Shown: positions 52,191-61,886, counted from the stretch's first letter. The stretch is 64,000 nt of DNA from Rhodobacter aestuarii (GCF_900156655.1 NZ_FTOG01000007.1:186001-250000), one strand, 5' to 3'. The notes: generated by a model from the sequence alone, not told the origin. Translations and numbers: made by a program.

Positions 52191-53108
52191 GTGCAGGGAA
52201 TGGACTGGGACAAGCTGAGAATATTTCACGCGGTGGCCGATGCGGGCTCCCTGACCCATGCCGGTGACGCGCTGCACTTATCGCAATCGGCGGTTAGCCG
52301 TCAAATTCGTGCGCTGGAAGATTCGCTTGGAACCACGTTGTTTCACCGCCATGCGCGCGGGCTGATCTTGACCGAACAGGGGGAACTGCTGTTCGACGCC
52401 ACCTCCACCATGGCGAAAAAGCTCGATTCTGCCGCTGCGCGCATTCGTGACAGCGAAGAGGAAGTCTTTGGCGAATTGCGTGTCACCACGACGGTGGGCT
52501 TTGGCACGATGTGGCTCGCGCCGCGCCTCGTGAAGCTTTACGAGCGCTATCCGGAACTAAAAATCGACCTGCTGCTGGAAGAGCGCGTGTTGGATTTGCC
52601 GATGCGGGAGGCCGATGTGGCGATCCGCATGAAGGAGCCGGCGCAGGCGGACCTTGTGCGCAAGCGGCTTTTGAACATCCGCATGCGGCTTTACGCAACG
52701 CCGGAATATTTGGCGCGCGCTGGGCGACCGAGCCGGATCGAAGAGTTTGGTGCGCATCGGTTGATCTGTCAGAACCCGGCCACGCCGCAGGTTCAGGCTG
52801 GCGCGCATCTAACGCAAAGTGTGATGGCGCATGGCGTGCATTCCACGCTGATGGTGAATAACTACTTCGGCGTTTTGCAGGGTGTGCTGAACCATGTCGG
52901 CATTGGTGTGCTGCCCGATTATCTTACGGCGGATTTCCCGCTGCTTGAGCGGGTGCTGCCCGAGGTGGAATCGGTCGAGGTTCCGGTGTTCCTTGCCTAC
53001 CCCGAAGAGCTGCGCTCCTCGCGCCGGGTCAACGCTTTCCGCGATTTCGTGCAGGAAGAAATTCTCGCCTATCGCCGTGCGCAAAGCGGCGAAGCCGCGG
53101 TCGAGTGA
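52191..53108 (+). CDS. LysR family transcriptional regulator
   Basis: 305 residues if the GTG at 52191 is used (AAGG seven bases before); the ATG at 52200 (MDWDKL) is a second choice with a ribosome site too close. Helix-turn-helix at about 20-45: AGSLTHAGDALHLSQSAVSRQIRALED. The effector domain covers about 93-300 (LRVTTTVGFGTMWLAPRLVKLYERYP, outline). The branch is typical of Rhodobacterales and often stands alone, as here, near murI. Targets are unknown; autoregulation from the 240-bp upstream region is likely. Confidence 0.9.
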   Translation: MQGMDWDKLRIFHAVADAGSLTHAGDALHLSQSAVSRQIRALEDSLGTTLFHRHARGLILTEQGELLFDATSTMAKKLDSAAARIRDSEEEVFGELRVTTTVGFGTMWLAPRLVKLYERYPELKIDLLLEERVLDLPMREADVAIRMKEPAQADLVRKRLLNIRMRLYATPEYLARAGRPSRIEEFGAHRLICQNPATPQVQAGAHLTQSVMAHGVHSTLMVNNYFGVLQGVLNHVGIGVLPDYLTADFPLLERVLPEVESVEVPVFLAYPEELRSSRRVNAFRDFVQEEILAYRRAQSGEAAVE

Positions 53109-53201
53109 CAAGAGCGACACTTTAAAGAAGCCAACCGACGGTTGCGTTTCGGCATGTGCGCAGCGCATATCTGCCATGCTGCATCTGCGACATGATTCCG
53201 C

Positions 53202-53318
53202 TTGAATGGTTCACACTCTGCCCATAAATCGGGCGAAGAGGGTGGCGAGCAGAGGAATCTCTCATCATCTTCTACCTCCCTGTTGGACTAAGGCCGAGCT
53301 TGTCTCGGCCCTTTTTTT
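53202..53318 (+). ncRNA. Candidate small RNA with promoter and terminator
   Basis: TTGAAT (53202-53207) and CATAAA (53223-53228), 15 bp apart, form a moderate promoter. A rho-independent terminator ends at 53318. The transcript would start near 53235, be about 80 nt long and contain CTTCTACCTCCC, which could pair with ribosome-binding sites. No open frame of useful length lies inside. The lysR gene ends 94 bp upstream and could instead use the terminator. Confidence 0.4.
53292..53318 (+). terminator. Strong rho-independent terminator
   Basis: GGCCGAG (53292-53298) pairs with CTCGGCC (53304-53310) around CTTGT, followed by seven T. Confidence 0.9.
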
Positions 53319-53540
53319 ATTCCGGGGCAGACTTCAGAACATTTTTCGATGCATGCGCTAAGGGCGCGAGAAACGGCGCCTTTTCGCCTTCTGCTTGTGA
53401 AATGGTTCCATCAAAGTTGTTCAAATCGGTTCACGCAAATGCGTCTGAACTTCTGGCCGATCTGCGGCGTTCTCTCACCATGAACACGATGCGACGGCCT
53501 ACGGCACAGCCCCAAGGCCACGTCTGAAAGGAGATCAGAG
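53319..53540 (+). other. Leader/promoter region of the secreted protein gene
   Basis: 222 bp with no supported gene. TTGTTCAAATCGGTTC near 53420 is a direct repeat of GTTC with N6 spacing. The end holds the ribosome site GAAAGGAGATC before the ATG at 53541. Nothing else is recognised. Confidence 0.35.
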
Positions 53541-54086
53541 ATGAAACGCATGAACAGCACGCTCACCAGCCTTCTTGTTGCCGGTATCGTTGCGGCGCCC
53601 GTTGCCGCGTTTGCCACGAGCGATAACCCCTATGGCCTGATCGACTATAAAATGGGTATTGCCACACTCCCGACCGCTGGTTCGCAAGGCGACGTTGCCC
53701 CGCCGCTTCCGGATCAATACGGGATCGCTGATGTGAAAACCGGGACGGTCAAAGCCACCGACACCTCGGCGGCGACCTCGAATGGCCTCGACAATCGCCC
53801 GATCCAAACGCTGCTTGTGGATCAATCGGGGATCGCGCTGAACAAAGGCCAAGCCCAAGCTGCTGGCGCAGTGGTAACGGCGGATGGCGGTGCGGTCGGT
53901 ACGATCTCGCGCGTGGTGCCGGGTGAACAAGTGGACACCGTCTATGTGCGCGCCTCGAACGACATCAAGCAGCGCACCTTCTCGATGTTTAAGGTGAATG
54001 TGCCGAAGGGCGCGCTGAAAGGCGACCAACTGCATCTGCAAATGACGATGGCCGAGCTGATCGCCGAATTGAATGGTCAAAGCTGA
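53541..54086 (+). CDS. Secreted protein of unknown function
   Basis: 181 residues, ATG 53541 with a strong ribosome site. A signal peptide (LLVAGIVAAPVAAFA) is cut near residue 25. The mature protein is rich in Ala, Thr, Gly and Asp with repeated short phrases (YGLIDYKMG, YGIADVKTG, DQSGIALNKG), probably a beta-rich or partly disordered periplasmic protein. No Cys, no membrane helix, no family recognised. A terminator follows at 54116, so it is monocistronic. The strong signals suggest high expression. Confidence 0.65.
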   Translation: MKRMNSTLTSLLVAGIVAAPVAAFATSDNPYGLIDYKMGIATLPTAGSQGDVAPPLPDQYGIADVKTGTVKATDTSAATSNGLDNRPIQTLLVDQSGIALNKGQAQAAGAVVTADGGAVGTISRVVPGEQVDTVYVRASNDIKQRTFSMFKVNVPKGALKGDQLHLQMTMAELIAELNGQS

Positions 54087-54115
54087 TCCAGAACGGGCGA
54101 GACCCGGTCTGATGC

Positions 54116-54144
54116 AAAGGGGTGGCAACTGCCACCCCTTTTCG
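54116..54144 (+). terminator. Terminator of the secreted protein gene
   Basis: AAAGGGGTGGC (54116-54126) pairs with GCCACCCCTTT (54131-54141), loop AACT, followed by TTTCGC. Confidence 0.8.
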
Positions 54145-54216
54145 CATGCCTTCCCCCTTTCCCCGCAGGCGCACATGCACTAAGGGAAACGCAACATGCC
54201 GATGCCGGAGGACCCG

Positions 54217-56379
54217 ATGACCGAGCCGCAAATCACCCCCGACCTGATTGCCGCCCACGGCCTCAAACCCGACGAATATGAGCGCATCTTAGAAATTCTG
54301 GGTCGTGCGCCGACTTTCACCGAGCTGGGCATCTTCTCGGCGATGTGGAACGAGCACTGCTCGTACAAATCTTCCAAAATCTGGCTGCGCACGCTGCACA
54401 CCGAAGGGGAGCAGGTGATTTGCGGCCCCGGCGAAAACGCGGGCGTTGTCGATATTGGCGACGGTCAGGCCATCGTCTTCAAGATGGAAAGCCACAACCA
54501 CCCCTCCTACATCGAACCGCACCAAGGCGCAGCGACCGGCGTGGGCGGCATTTTGCGTGACGTTTTCACCATGGGCGCGCGCCCTATTGCGGCGATGGAC
54601 AGTCTGTCCTTTGGTCTGCCCAGCCACCCCAAAACCCCGCATCTGGTCAAAGGTGTGGTGGAAGGTGTCGGCGGCTACGGCAACTGCTTTGGTGTGCCGA
54701 ATGTTGGCGGCGAAGTGCGTTTCCACGCCTCGTATAACGGCAACTGCCTTGTGAACGCCTTTGCGGCGGGCCTCGCGCAGACTGACAACATCTTCTATTG
54801 CGCGGCTTCGGGCATTGGGATGCCGGTGGTGTATCTGGGCGCCAAAACCGGCCGCGATGGCGTGGGCGGGGCGACGATGGCCAGCGCCGAATTCGACGAT
54901 ACGATCGAAGAAAAACGCCCGACCGTGCAAGTCGGCGACCCCTTCGTGGAAAAATGCCTGATGGAAGCCTGCATGGAACTGATGCAGACCGATTCCGTCA
55001 TTTCGATCCAAGACATGGGCGCGGCGGGCCTGACCTGTTCCGCCGTGGAAATGGGCGACAAAGGCGGGCTTGGGATCAAGCTCAACCTTGATGCGGTGCC
55101 GCAGCGCGAAGCGCGCATGACTGCTTACGAGATGATGCTTTCGGAAAGCCAAGAGCGGATGCTCATGGTGCTCAAGCCCGAAAAAGAGGCCGAAGCCCGC
55201 GCGATCTTTGAAAAATGGGATCTCGATTTTGCCATCGTCGGTGAAACCATCGCCGAAGACCGCTTTGTCATCATGCATGGCAACGAAGTGAAGGCGGATA
55301 TTCCGCTTTCCAAACTCTCCTCGGCCGCGCCGGAATATGACCGCCCTTGGGTGGAAACGCCTGCCGCCGCGCCGCTGGGTGCGCTGCCCGAAATCACCCC
55401 GATTGCGGCACTCAAAGCGCTGATCGGCTCGCCGAACTATGCGGCGAAGAACTGGGTGTTTGAGCAATATGACACTCAAGTTATGGCCGATACCGTGCGC
55501 CGTCCGGGACTTGGGGCCGGGGTTGTGCGCATCCACGGCACCAACAAAGCGGTTGCCTTCACCTCGGATGTGACGCCGCGCTATGTGAAGGCGAACCCGT
55601 TCGAGGGCGGCAAGCAAGCGGTGGCGGAAGCCTATCGCAACCTCTGCGCCGTGGGCGCGCTGCCGCTCGCCACCACCGACAACATGAACTTTGGGAACCC
55701 CGAAAAGCCCGAAATCATGGGGCAATTCGTCGGCGCGATCAAAGGTATCAGCGAAGCGTGCAAAACGCTCGACTTCCCGATCGTCTCGGGCAACGTCTCG
55801 CTTTACAACGAAACCGATGGCTCGGGCATTCTGCCGACCCCGACGATTGGCGCGGTTGGCCTGCTGAAATCGTTGGACGATCTGATCGGCGGGTTGCCCG
55901 AGGCCCGCGACATCGCGCTTTTGATCGGCACGACCCACGGCCATCTTGGTCAATCTGCGCTGGCGGCGGAAGCCTTTGGGCTGGAAGAGGGCGATGCCCC
56001 GCCGGTCGATCTGGCCGATGAGCGCAAGCACGGCGAGTTCCTGCGTGCCAATGGTCGCGTGGTGAAAGCCGCTGCCGATTTGGCCGATGGCGGCTTGGCG
56101 CTTGCGGCCTTTGAAATGGCCGAAGCGGCGGGCATTGGCATCCAGCTAGATGAAGCGGGCATCGCCGCGCTTTATGGCGAAGATCAAGCCCGCTACCTCG
56201 TCGCCTGTGATGAGGCAGGGGCCGAGGCGCTGGAAGCCGCCGCGCAGGCCGCGGGTGTGCCGCTGGAACGCGTGGGCGTTTTTGGTGGCGCCGAGGTGAT
56301 CTTTGGCGCTGACCGCGCCCCGATGGCTGAGCTTTCGACCCTCTATCGGTCCGCTTTCGCTGCGGCGGTAGAAGGGTGA
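54217..56379 (+). CDS. purL: Phosphoribosylformylglycinamidine synthase subunit PurL
   Basis: 720 residues from MTEPQI at 54217, chosen because GGAGG ends six bases before it; ATGs at 54196 and 54202 lack such a site. Purine synthesis step 4 with PurQ and PurS. The small form is confirmed by length and by the lack of a glutaminase domain. Conserved stretches are [32 protein letters not shown] and [19 protein letters not shown], shown in outline. The next gene starts 11 bp later but is of unrelated kind. Confidence 0.96.
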   Translation: MTEPQITPDLIAAHGLKPDEYERILEILGRAPTFTELGIFSAMWNEHCSYKSSKIWLRTLHTEGEQVICGPGENAGVVDIGDGQAIVFKMESHNHPSYIEPHQGAATGVGGILRDVFTMGARPIAAMDSLSFGLPSHPKTPHLVKGVVEGVGGYGNCFGVPNVGGEVRFHASYNGNCLVNAFAAGLAQTDNIFYCAASGIGMPVVYLGAKTGRDGVGGATMASAEFDDTIEEKRPTVQVGDPFVEKCLMEACMELMQTDSVISIQDMGAAGLTCSAVEMGDKGGLGIKLNLDAVPQREARMTAYEMMLSESQERMLMVLKPEKEAEARAIFEKWDLDFAIVGETIAEDRFVIMHGNEVKADIPLSKLSSAAPEYDRPWVETPAAAPLGALPEITPIAALKALIGSPNYAAKNWVFEQYDTQVMADTVRRPGLGAGVVRIHGTNKAVAFTSDVTPRYVKANPFEGGKQAVAEAYRNLCAVGALPLATTDNMNFGNPEKPEIMGQFVGAIKGISEACKTLDFPIVSGNVSLYNETDGSGILPTPTIGAVGLLKSLDDLIGGLPEARDIALLIGTTHGHLGQSALAAEAFGLEEGDAPPVDLADERKHGEFLRANGRVVKAAADLADGGLALAAFEMAEAAGIGIQLDEAGIAALYGEDQARYLVACDEAGAEALEAAAQAAGVPLERVGVFGGAEVIFGADRAPMAELSTLYRSAFAAAVEG

Positions 56380-56389
56380 GGCGGGGCCG

Positions 56390-57283
56390 GTGGCCCGCAT
56401 GATCTCGGTTACGCTTATGGTCGGCGCGCATAAAACCGCGTCGACACATCTTCAGACGACGCTTTTATCCGTGCGCGAACGGCTGGCCGCCGAAGGGGTC
56501 GGCGTGATCGGCCCGAAAGAGGTGCGCGAGTTTTTGCGCCCGGCGATGCAGCCCGGTCAGTTGTCGCCGGTTGAGGCGCAGGTGCTGGCGCGTGCCGCGA
56601 TTGGGCAGCTTTGCCCCGGCGCGCGCCATGTCGTGGTGATGGAAGAAAACGTGCTTGGCGTGCCCACCCGCAATTTCCTGCTGGGGCAGGGCGGGCTGAT
56701 CTACCCCTTTGCCACGCGGCGGTTGCGCGATGCCTTGGCCTGTTTTGGCGGGGCCGAGGTCCGGGTGGGGCTTGCCATCCGCAATCCGGCGAATTTCCTT
56801 GTTTCTTGCTGGAGCGAGCAATTGCTGCTTGCGCCTTGGACCCCGTTTCGGGATTTCGTCGCGGGCATTCCGCCCGATATGCCGCGCTGGCTGTGGCTGA
56901 CCAATCGCATGTTGCAGGCAACCGATGATCTGACGATCTGGACCTATGAGGATTATCCCGCCGTCATGCCGCAGATCATCGACTGGGCCACCGGGCTCAA
57001 AGGGTTTGGCGCGACCGTCACCCCCTATGATCTGCGCATGCGCCCGGGGCTGAGCCATCGCGCCGCCAACTTTTTGCACAACCGAATGGAAAACGACCCG
57101 GAGCGCGACCACAAAATCGTGATGCGTCGGGCGCGTCGGATTGCCCCGCTAGATGGGAACAACCCCCGCTATGATCCGTGGAGCGCAGAGGAGCGCGCCA
57201 AGTTTGATGCGGTTTATGCCGATGATTTGCTGGAATTGGCGACCGCCTCGCCGGTGCATTGGTTGACCCCGCCGCAGCCCTAA
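56390..57283 (+). CDS. Sulfotransferase-like protein
   Basis: 297 residues from GTG 56390 (GAGGCGGGG just before); ATG 56399 is an alternative. VGAHKTASTHLQ (11-22) is the PAPS-phosphate-binding loop pattern of sulfotransferases (HxPKTGTTxL). VGLAIRNPANFLVSCWSEQLL resembles the 3'-phosphate-binding RNPxxxxxS part. The rest is divergent. It could modify surface carbohydrates; no such genes are adjacent. It shares an 11-bp gap with purL, so it is probably co-transcribed. The family is loose, and activity is unproven. Confidence 0.6.
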   Translation: MARMISVTLMVGAHKTASTHLQTTLLSVRERLAAEGVGVIGPKEVREFLRPAMQPGQLSPVEAQVLARAAIGQLCPGARHVVVMEENVLGVPTRNFLLGQGGLIYPFATRRLRDALACFGGAEVRVGLAIRNPANFLVSCWSEQLLLAPWTPFRDFVAGIPPDMPRWLWLTNRMLQATDDLTIWTYEDYPAVMPQIIDWATGLKGFGATVTPYDLRMRPGLSHRAANFLHNRMENDPERDHKIVMRRARRIAPLDGNNPRYDPWSAEERAKFDAVYADDLLELATASPVHWLTPPQP

Positions 57284-57375
57284 CCGCTTGGCACGCTACG
57301 TGCCGAGTGCTTGCGTGGCCTCTTGCCGCAGCCAGCGCCGCCGCCTAGATTGAAGCCAACACGAAGGAGTGCCTC

Positions 57376-57618
57376 ATGCCGATGGAAGCGACCGACATTG
57401 AAGCCCTGATCCGCGCCGGGTTCCCCGAAGCAAAGATCACCATCACCGACCTTGCGGGTGACGGGAACCATTGGGGGGCCGAGGTGATCGACGCCTCTTT
57501 CAAAGGGATGAACCGGGTGCAACAGCAACGCGCCGTTTTCGCCGCGCTCAAAGGTGCGATGGATGGCCCGGATGCGCCGCTCCATGCGCTGGCGCTGACC
57601 ACGAAGGCCCCGGAGTGA
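57376..57618 (+). CDS. BolA family protein
   Basis: 80 residues; ATG 57376 lies six bases after GAAGGAG. The BolA fold: IEALIRAGFPEAKITITDLAGDGNHW, then EVIDASFKGMNRVQQQRAVFAAL, with the His of GDGNHW and the C-terminal His (PLHALAL) that help bind a Fe-S cluster with Grx4. The monothiol glutaredoxin gene follows 127 bp later, the usual partner. Together they handle [2Fe-2S] clusters and iron signalling. Confidence 0.9.
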   Translation: MPMEATDIEALIRAGFPEAKITITDLAGDGNHWGAEVIDASFKGMNRVQQQRAVFAALKGAMDGPDAPLHALALTTKAPE

Positions 57619-57745
57619 GTGGGGATACTCCTTGAACTGATTTTTGGGCTGTCCCGCCTGATACAGATTTTCTTTCAAGGATTTCCGCGCCTTTTCAGAC
57701 ACGGTCTTCGCGGGTTGCGCGAGGGCGGAGCAAAGGAACCAGATC

Positions 57746-58105
57746 ATGACCGCAATCGACCAAATCAAGGCTGACATCGAAAGCAATGATGTTGTGCTTT
57801 ACATGAAAGGCACCCGCGAGATGCCGCAATGCGGGTTCTCGAGCCGCGTGGCCGGGGTGCTGAACTATCTTGGCGTGGCCTATAAAGACGTGAACGTTCT
57901 GGCCGATTCCGAGGTGCGCCAAGGCATCAAAGAGTTTTCCGACTGGCCGACGATCCCGCAGCTTTACGTGAAGGGCGAATTTGTCGGCGGCTGCGATATC
58001 GTCACCGAGATGACGCTGTCGGGCGAGTTGGACAAACTCTTTGAAGACAAAGGCATCGGCTATGACAAAGGCCGCGCCGACCAAATCCGCGCCGCCAACG
58101 CCTAA
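57746..58105 (+). CDS. grxD: Monothiol glutaredoxin Grx4
   Basis: 119 residues. The CGFS active site is at 29-32 ([12 protein letters not shown]), followed by [23 protein letters not shown], the glutathione-binding TVP-like and GGxD motifs. CGFS glutaredoxins bridge a [2Fe-2S] cluster, alone or with BolA, and are not disulfide reductases. The downstream neighbour region contains irr, the iron regulator. Closed by a strong terminator. Confidence 0.95.
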   Translation: MTAIDQIKADIESNDVVLYMKGTREMPQCGFSSRVAGVLNYLGVAYKDVNVLADSEVRQGIKEFSDWPTIPQLYVKGEFVGGCDIVTEMTLSGELDKLFEDKGIGYDKGRADQIRAANA

Positions 58106-58124
58106 GACGCGCGCACATGAAACA

Positions 58125-58157
58125 AAAGAAAGCCCCGCATTGCGGGGCTTTCTTTTT
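58125..58157 (+). terminator. grxD terminator
   Basis: AAAGAAAGCCCCGC (58125-58138) pairs with GCGGGGCTTTCTTT (58142-58155), loop ATT, then TT. Confidence 0.88.
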
Positions 58158-58233
58158 TGAGGGGGGGGATCGGCTAGACTCTTGGGGGCTTGTCCGGTTT
58201 GAGCCCTTTGCGGGCATTCGACACATGCTTGGG

Positions 58234-58548
58234 TCAAGCAGGTATACCTTGTTTTTCAAGGATGCGAAGTGTGATCCAAACGATGCCCGTCATGATAAGA
58301 ACGGAGATGCCAATTGCCGCCAAGAGTTGACCGATCCGACCAATGCGGGATCTGCCAGCGCGTGAGATTTCTTCGTTCATGAAAAGAGAAGCGCGCCTCA
58401 TTCTTTCGGAGTAAGGCTCCGAAAGGCTGTTCAACCATGTTCCTCCCAAAACGAAGCGAAGGACCATCGGAAAGAGCAGAAAGGCGAAACCGAGCCAGGT
58501 CGTCAGAAAACCCACGAGAAAGCCGATTTCAACGATTGCTTGGCTCAT
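58234..58548 (-). CDS. Small two-helix membrane protein
   Basis: 104 residues from ATG 58548. Helix one is at about 8-32 (IGFLVGFLTTWLGFAFLLFPMVLRFVL), helix two at about 75-95 (LLAAIGISVLIMTGIVWITL), with a basic Arg-rich loop between (YSERMRRASLFMNEEISRAGRSRIGRI, outline). The base composition is less GC-rich than the neighbours. No family known. Its ribosome site is weak (GGGAAC). Confidence 0.55.
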   Translation of the reverse strand: MSQAIVEIGFLVGFLTTWLGFAFLLFPMVLRFVLGGTWLNSLSEPYSERMRRASLFMNEEISRAGRSRIGRIGQLLAAIGISVLIMTGIVWITLRILEKQGIPA

Positions 58549-58681
58549 GTTCCCGTCCCAGCGTTCAAGCGTCTGTCATATCATTGGATGATATCGGGAT
58601 GTTGTCCAATGGCACGTGCGGACTCCATGTGACCTAATGTCCGCATTGCCTCCGTATCCCCTTCCTCAACGCTTACCCCCC

Positions 58682-58718
58682 AAAAAACAAAAAAGGCCGC
58701 GGCAAATGCCCCGGCCTT
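58682..58718 (-). terminator. irr terminator
   Basis: AAGGCCGCGGCA (58693-58704) pairs, with one C-C mismatch, with TGCCCCGGCCTT (58707-58718); on the minus strand TTTTTTGTTTTTT follows the stem. Confidence 0.75.
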
Positions 58719-58741
58719 CCTTCGTTCAATCGCTTGTCGCC

Positions 58742-59158
58742 TCAGGCTTTGCGCAGGCGGATCACCACATCAACGCGGCTCACTTCGGTGCCGGGTGGGG
58801 CGGCGGGAACGCGGACGAGTTCCAGCTCTTCCACCGGCGCGTCAGAGATGCGGTTTTCCCCCTCCCAGAAGAAGTGGGGGTGATCGTCCATCCTCGTGTC
58901 GAAATAGCTGCGCCCGGCGTCCACGGTGATCTCATGCATGATCCCGGCATCGCAAAAGGCGCGCAGCGTGTTGTAGACGGTGGCCAGAGAAACTTTCTCG
59001 CCCGCTTCAAGGGCGGAGGCATAAAGCCCTTCGGCCGTGACGTGGCGATTATGGCCATCGCCCACCAGCAAAGACGCCAAAGACATGCGCTGCCGGGTCG
59101 GCCGCAAACCGCCAGCCGAAAGCCAGCGCAGACCGCGTTCCTGTTCGATCGTCTTCAT
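58742..59158 (-). CDS. irr: Iron response regulator Irr (Fur family)
   Basis: 138 residues. The N-terminal winged helix shows GLRPTRQRMSLASLLVGDGHNRHVTAEGLYASA and VSLATVYNTLRAFCDAGIMHEI; the first is the Irr hallmark (in outline). The region where Fur has HHH has DDHPHFFWEGENR. Irr controls iron and heme genes and is degraded or inactivated through heme in rhizobia; in Rhodobacterales the heme motif is missing, as here (no HHH or GCxxP). Divergent from fabA across 154 bp; no clear ICE box is visible in that region. Confidence 0.9.
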   Translation of the reverse strand: MKTIEQERGLRWLSAGGLRPTRQRMSLASLLVGDGHNRHVTAEGLYASALEAGEKVSLATVYNTLRAFCDAGIMHEITVDAGRSYFDTRMDDHPHFFWEGENRISDAPVEELELVRVPAAPPGTEVSRVDVVIRLRKA

Positions 59159-59312
59159 GACATCTCACCCCTACGCTACCTGTAACTAATATAAGAACAA
59201 GTAGAACCCAAAAACAACGAGATTCTGACGCAGCTTTCCGCCAGGGGCGGCCCTTGCGCGCCCGGTAAGGGGGGTGCTAGAGGGGGTGAACAAAGTCAAG
59301 GGGGGAAAGCCG

Positions 59313-59822
59313 ATGTCAGCCTATCCGACCAGCTTCGGCAAGGAAGATCTGCTCAAATGCGCGCGTGGTGAGCTTTTTGGGCCGGGCAATGCCCAGCTGC
59401 CCGCACCGCCGATGCTGATGATGGACCGTATCACCGAGATTTCGGAAGATGGTGGTTTGCACGGCAAGGGCCATGTTGTGGCCGAGTTCGATATCACCCC
59501 CGATCTGTGGTTTTTTGATTGCCACTTCCCCGGCAATCCGATCATGCCGGGCTGCCTTGGCCTTGATGGTCTGTGGCAGCTTACGGGTTTCAACCTTGGC
59601 TGGCGTGGCTGGCAAGGGCGGGGCTATGCGCTTGGCGTGGGCGAAGTGAAGCTCACTGGCATGGTGCGCCCCGATCGCAAAATGCTGACCTACAAGGTCG
59701 ATTTCACCAAAGCCCTGCAAACGCGGCGGCTGACGATGGGCGTCGCCGATGGTATCGTCGAGGCCGATGGTGAAGTGATCTACGTGGTCAAAGACATGAA
59801 GGTCGCGCTCTCCGAGAGCTGA
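59313..59822 (+). CDS. fabA: 3-hydroxydecanoyl-[ACP] dehydratase/isomerase FabA
   Basis: 169 residues from ATG 59313 (GGGGGAAAG before). Dehydrates 3-hydroxydecanoyl-ACP and isomerises trans-2 to cis-3-decenoyl-ACP, the branch to unsaturated fatty acids. The hot-dog core is [26 protein letters not shown] (outline), with the catalytic His in CHFPG and Asp in GLDGLWQ. It is followed 23 bp later by fabB and then fabI, so the three form one operon. Confidence 0.96.
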   Translation: MSAYPTSFGKEDLLKCARGELFGPGNAQLPAPPMLMMDRITEISEDGGLHGKGHVVAEFDITPDLWFFDCHFPGNPIMPGCLGLDGLWQLTGFNLGWRGWQGRGYALGVGEVKLTGMVRPDRKMLTYKVDFTKALQTRRLTMGVADGIVEADGEVIYVVKDMKVALSES

Positions 59823-59845
59823 CCCCGAAATTACAGGAGGCCCCC

Positions 59846-61075
59846 ATGCGGCGTGTCGTTATCACCGGTCTGGGCATCGTCAGCCCCATTGGCAATAATG
59901 CCGAGGAAGTCACCGCAAGCCTGCGCGCCGGGCGCTCGGGCATTGTTTTTGCCCCCGAATATGCCGAGCGTGGCTTCCGCAGCCAAGTGCATGGCGCGCC
60001 GCAAATTGTGCTCGAAGACCATATCGACAAGCGCAACCTGCGGTTCATGGGGCGCGGCGCGGCCTATAACTTCCTGTCGATGGAGCAAGCGATTGCCGAT
60101 TCGGGGCTGGAAGAAAGCGATGTGTCGAACCCGCGCACGGGTCTGATCATGGGCTCGGGTGGCCCCTCGACCTCCAACTTCTTTGATGCGCACCAGATCG
60201 TTGTGCAAAAAGGCTCGCCCAAGCGGATGGGCCCGTTCATGGTGACGCGCTGCATGTCGTCCACCAACTCGGCTTGCTTGGCGACGCCTTTCAAGATCAA
60301 GGGTGTGAACTATTCGATCACCTCGGCTTGCTCCACCTCGGCGCATTGCATCGGCAATGGTGTTGAGCAAATCCAAATGGGCAAGCAAGACATCGTCTTT
60401 GCGGGCGGCGGCGAGGAACTCGACTGGACGCTGAGCTGCCTGTTCGACGCGATGGGCGCGATGTCGTCGAAATACAATGACACGCCGACCACCGCGAGCC
60501 GCGCCTTCGACGTGACGCGCGATGGTTTCGTGATCGCGGGCGGCGGTGGCGTTGTGGTGCTTGAAGAGCTTGAGCATGCCAAAGCGCGCGGCGCGAAAAT
60601 TTATGCCGAAGTCACCGGCTACGGTGCCACCTCGGATGGCTACGACATGGTGGCCCCCTCGGGCGAGGGTGGCGAGCGCTCGATGCGCCTTGCCATTGGC
60701 ACGCTGCCCGAAGGCCGCAAGATCAGCTACATCAACGCGCATGGCACCTCGACTGTTGCGGGCGACGTGACCGAGGTGGAAGCGGTGCGCCGCGTCTTCG
60801 GTGAAGGCAATGTGCCGCCGATCTCCTCGACCAAATCGCTGACCGGACACAGCCTCGGCGCGACCGGCGTGCATGAAACGATTTACTCCCTGCTGATGAT
60901 GCAGGGCAAATTCATCACCGGTTCGGCCAATGTGACCGAACTGGACCCGGCGATCAAACCCGAGGAAATCTGCACCGAAACGCGCGAAAACGTCGAATTC
61001 GACTCCGTGCTTTCCAACAGCTTCGGTTTCGGCGGCACCAACGCCACGCTGGTGATGAGCACCTATCGCGACTGA
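59846..61075 (+). CDS. fabB: 3-oxoacyl-[ACP] synthase I FabB
   Basis: 409 residues, start behind CAGGAGG. Elongates cis-3-decenoyl-ACP toward cis-vaccenate. The Cys-His-His triad is in [13 protein letters not shown] (Cys), [12 protein letters not shown] (His) and [12 protein letters not shown] (His), and the [10 protein letters not shown] loop is at the end. Together with FabA it defines the anaerobic unsaturation route. fabI begins 15 bp after its stop. Confidence 0.96.
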   Translation: MRRVVITGLGIVSPIGNNAEEVTASLRAGRSGIVFAPEYAERGFRSQVHGAPQIVLEDHIDKRNLRFMGRGAAYNFLSMEQAIADSGLEESDVSNPRTGLIMGSGGPSTSNFFDAHQIVVQKGSPKRMGPFMVTRCMSSTNSACLATPFKIKGVNYSITSACSTSAHCIGNGVEQIQMGKQDIVFAGGGEELDWTLSCLFDAMGAMSSKYNDTPTTASRAFDVTRDGFVIAGGGGVVVLEELEHAKARGAKIYAEVTGYGATSDGYDMVAPSGEGGERSMRLAIGTLPEGRKISYINAHGTSTVAGDVTEVEAVRRVFGEGNVPPISSTKSLTGHSLGATGVHETIYSLLMMQGKFITGSANVTELDPAIKPEEICTETRENVEFDSVLSNSFGFGGTNATLVMSTYRD

Positions 61076-61090
61076 TCTTGCAGGTTTGAC

Positions 61091-61879
61091 ATGGCGGATT
61101 TGATGAAGGGCAAGCGCGGGCTTGTCATGGGCGTTGCCAACGAGCGCTCGATTGCTTGGGGCATCGCCTCGGCTTTGGCCGCAGAAGGGGCAGAGCTGGC
61201 GTTTTCCTATCAGGGCGAAGCGTTCGGCAAGCGGGTGGAACCGCTCGCCGCCTCGGTGGGCGCGTCTTTGCTCGTTGATGTAGACGTGAACGACGATGCC
61301 TCGCTTGATGCCGCCTTTGCGAAGCTGAAAGAGGAATGGGGCACGATTGATTTCGTGGTCCATGCCATCGCCTATTCGGACAAGAACGAGTTGACGGGGC
61401 GTTTCATCAACACCTCGCGCGAGAACTTCAAAAACTCGCTGGCGATCTCTTGCTACAGCTTCATTGACGTGGCGCGCCGCGCCTCCGAACTGATGCCCGA
61501 GGGCGGTTCGCTGATCACGCTCACCTATGGCGGTTCGAACCGGGTGACGCCGTTCTATAACGTGATGGGTGTGGCGAAAGCGGCGCTGGAAAGTGCCGTG
61601 CGCTATTTGGCCAACGACCTTGGCCCGCAAGGCATCCGCGTCAATGCGATCTCGCCCGGCCCGATGAAAACGCTCGCGGGGGCCGCCATTGGTGGCGCGC
61701 GCAAGACCTTCCGCCATACCGAGGCAAACAGCCCGATGCGCGCCAATGCGACGCTTGAAAGCATCGGCGGCACGGCGGCTTATCTGTGCTCAGATTACGG
61801 GGCGTGCACCACGGGCGAGGTGCTGATGGTCGATTGCGGCTACCACGTGTTGGGCATGCCGCAACCGGAAAACATCTAA
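61091..61879 (+). CDS. fabI: Enoyl-[ACP] reductase [NADH] FabI
   Basis: 262 residues of the short-chain dehydrogenase fold. GVANERSIAWGIASALAAEGAEL is the FabI version of the cofactor motif. The Tyr-x6-Tyr-x-Lys arrangement is read as Tyr in TLTYGGSNRVTPFYNVMGVAKAALE, with Lys in the last part (outline). It is the triclosan target in other bacteria. It completes fatty-acid elongation cycles and ends the fabA-fabB-fabI operon. Confidence 0.95.
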   Translation: MADLMKGKRGLVMGVANERSIAWGIASALAAEGAELAFSYQGEAFGKRVEPLAASVGASLLVDVDVNDDASLDAAFAKLKEEWGTIDFVVHAIAYSDKNELTGRFINTSRENFKNSLAISCYSFIDVARRASELMPEGGSLITLTYGGSNRVTPFYNVMGVAKAALESAVRYLANDLGPQGIRVNAISPGPMKTLAGAAIGGARKTFRHTEANSPMRANATLESIGGTAAYLCSDYGACTTGEVLMVDCGYHVLGMPQPENI

Positions 61880-61886
61880 GCGAAAT

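Noticed and set aside
53419-53433. GTTC direct repeat considered as a LexA box
   Set aside because: Spacing is N6 rather than N7 and the downstream protein has no link to DNA repair.
54289-56031. A 580-codon open frame antisense to purL
   Set aside because: Shadow of purL; composition is Arg/His/Gly-biased and there is no ribosome site or family pattern.
59159-59312. irr-fabA intergenic region searched for an Irr (ICE) or LexA site
   Set aside because: GAAC-N5-GAAC is present near 59195, but spacing is wrong for LexA, and no ICE-like dyad is evident.
59831-61717. A 628-codon open frame antisense to fabB and fabI
   Set aside because: Spans two convincing genes of one operon in the opposite direction and has shadow composition.
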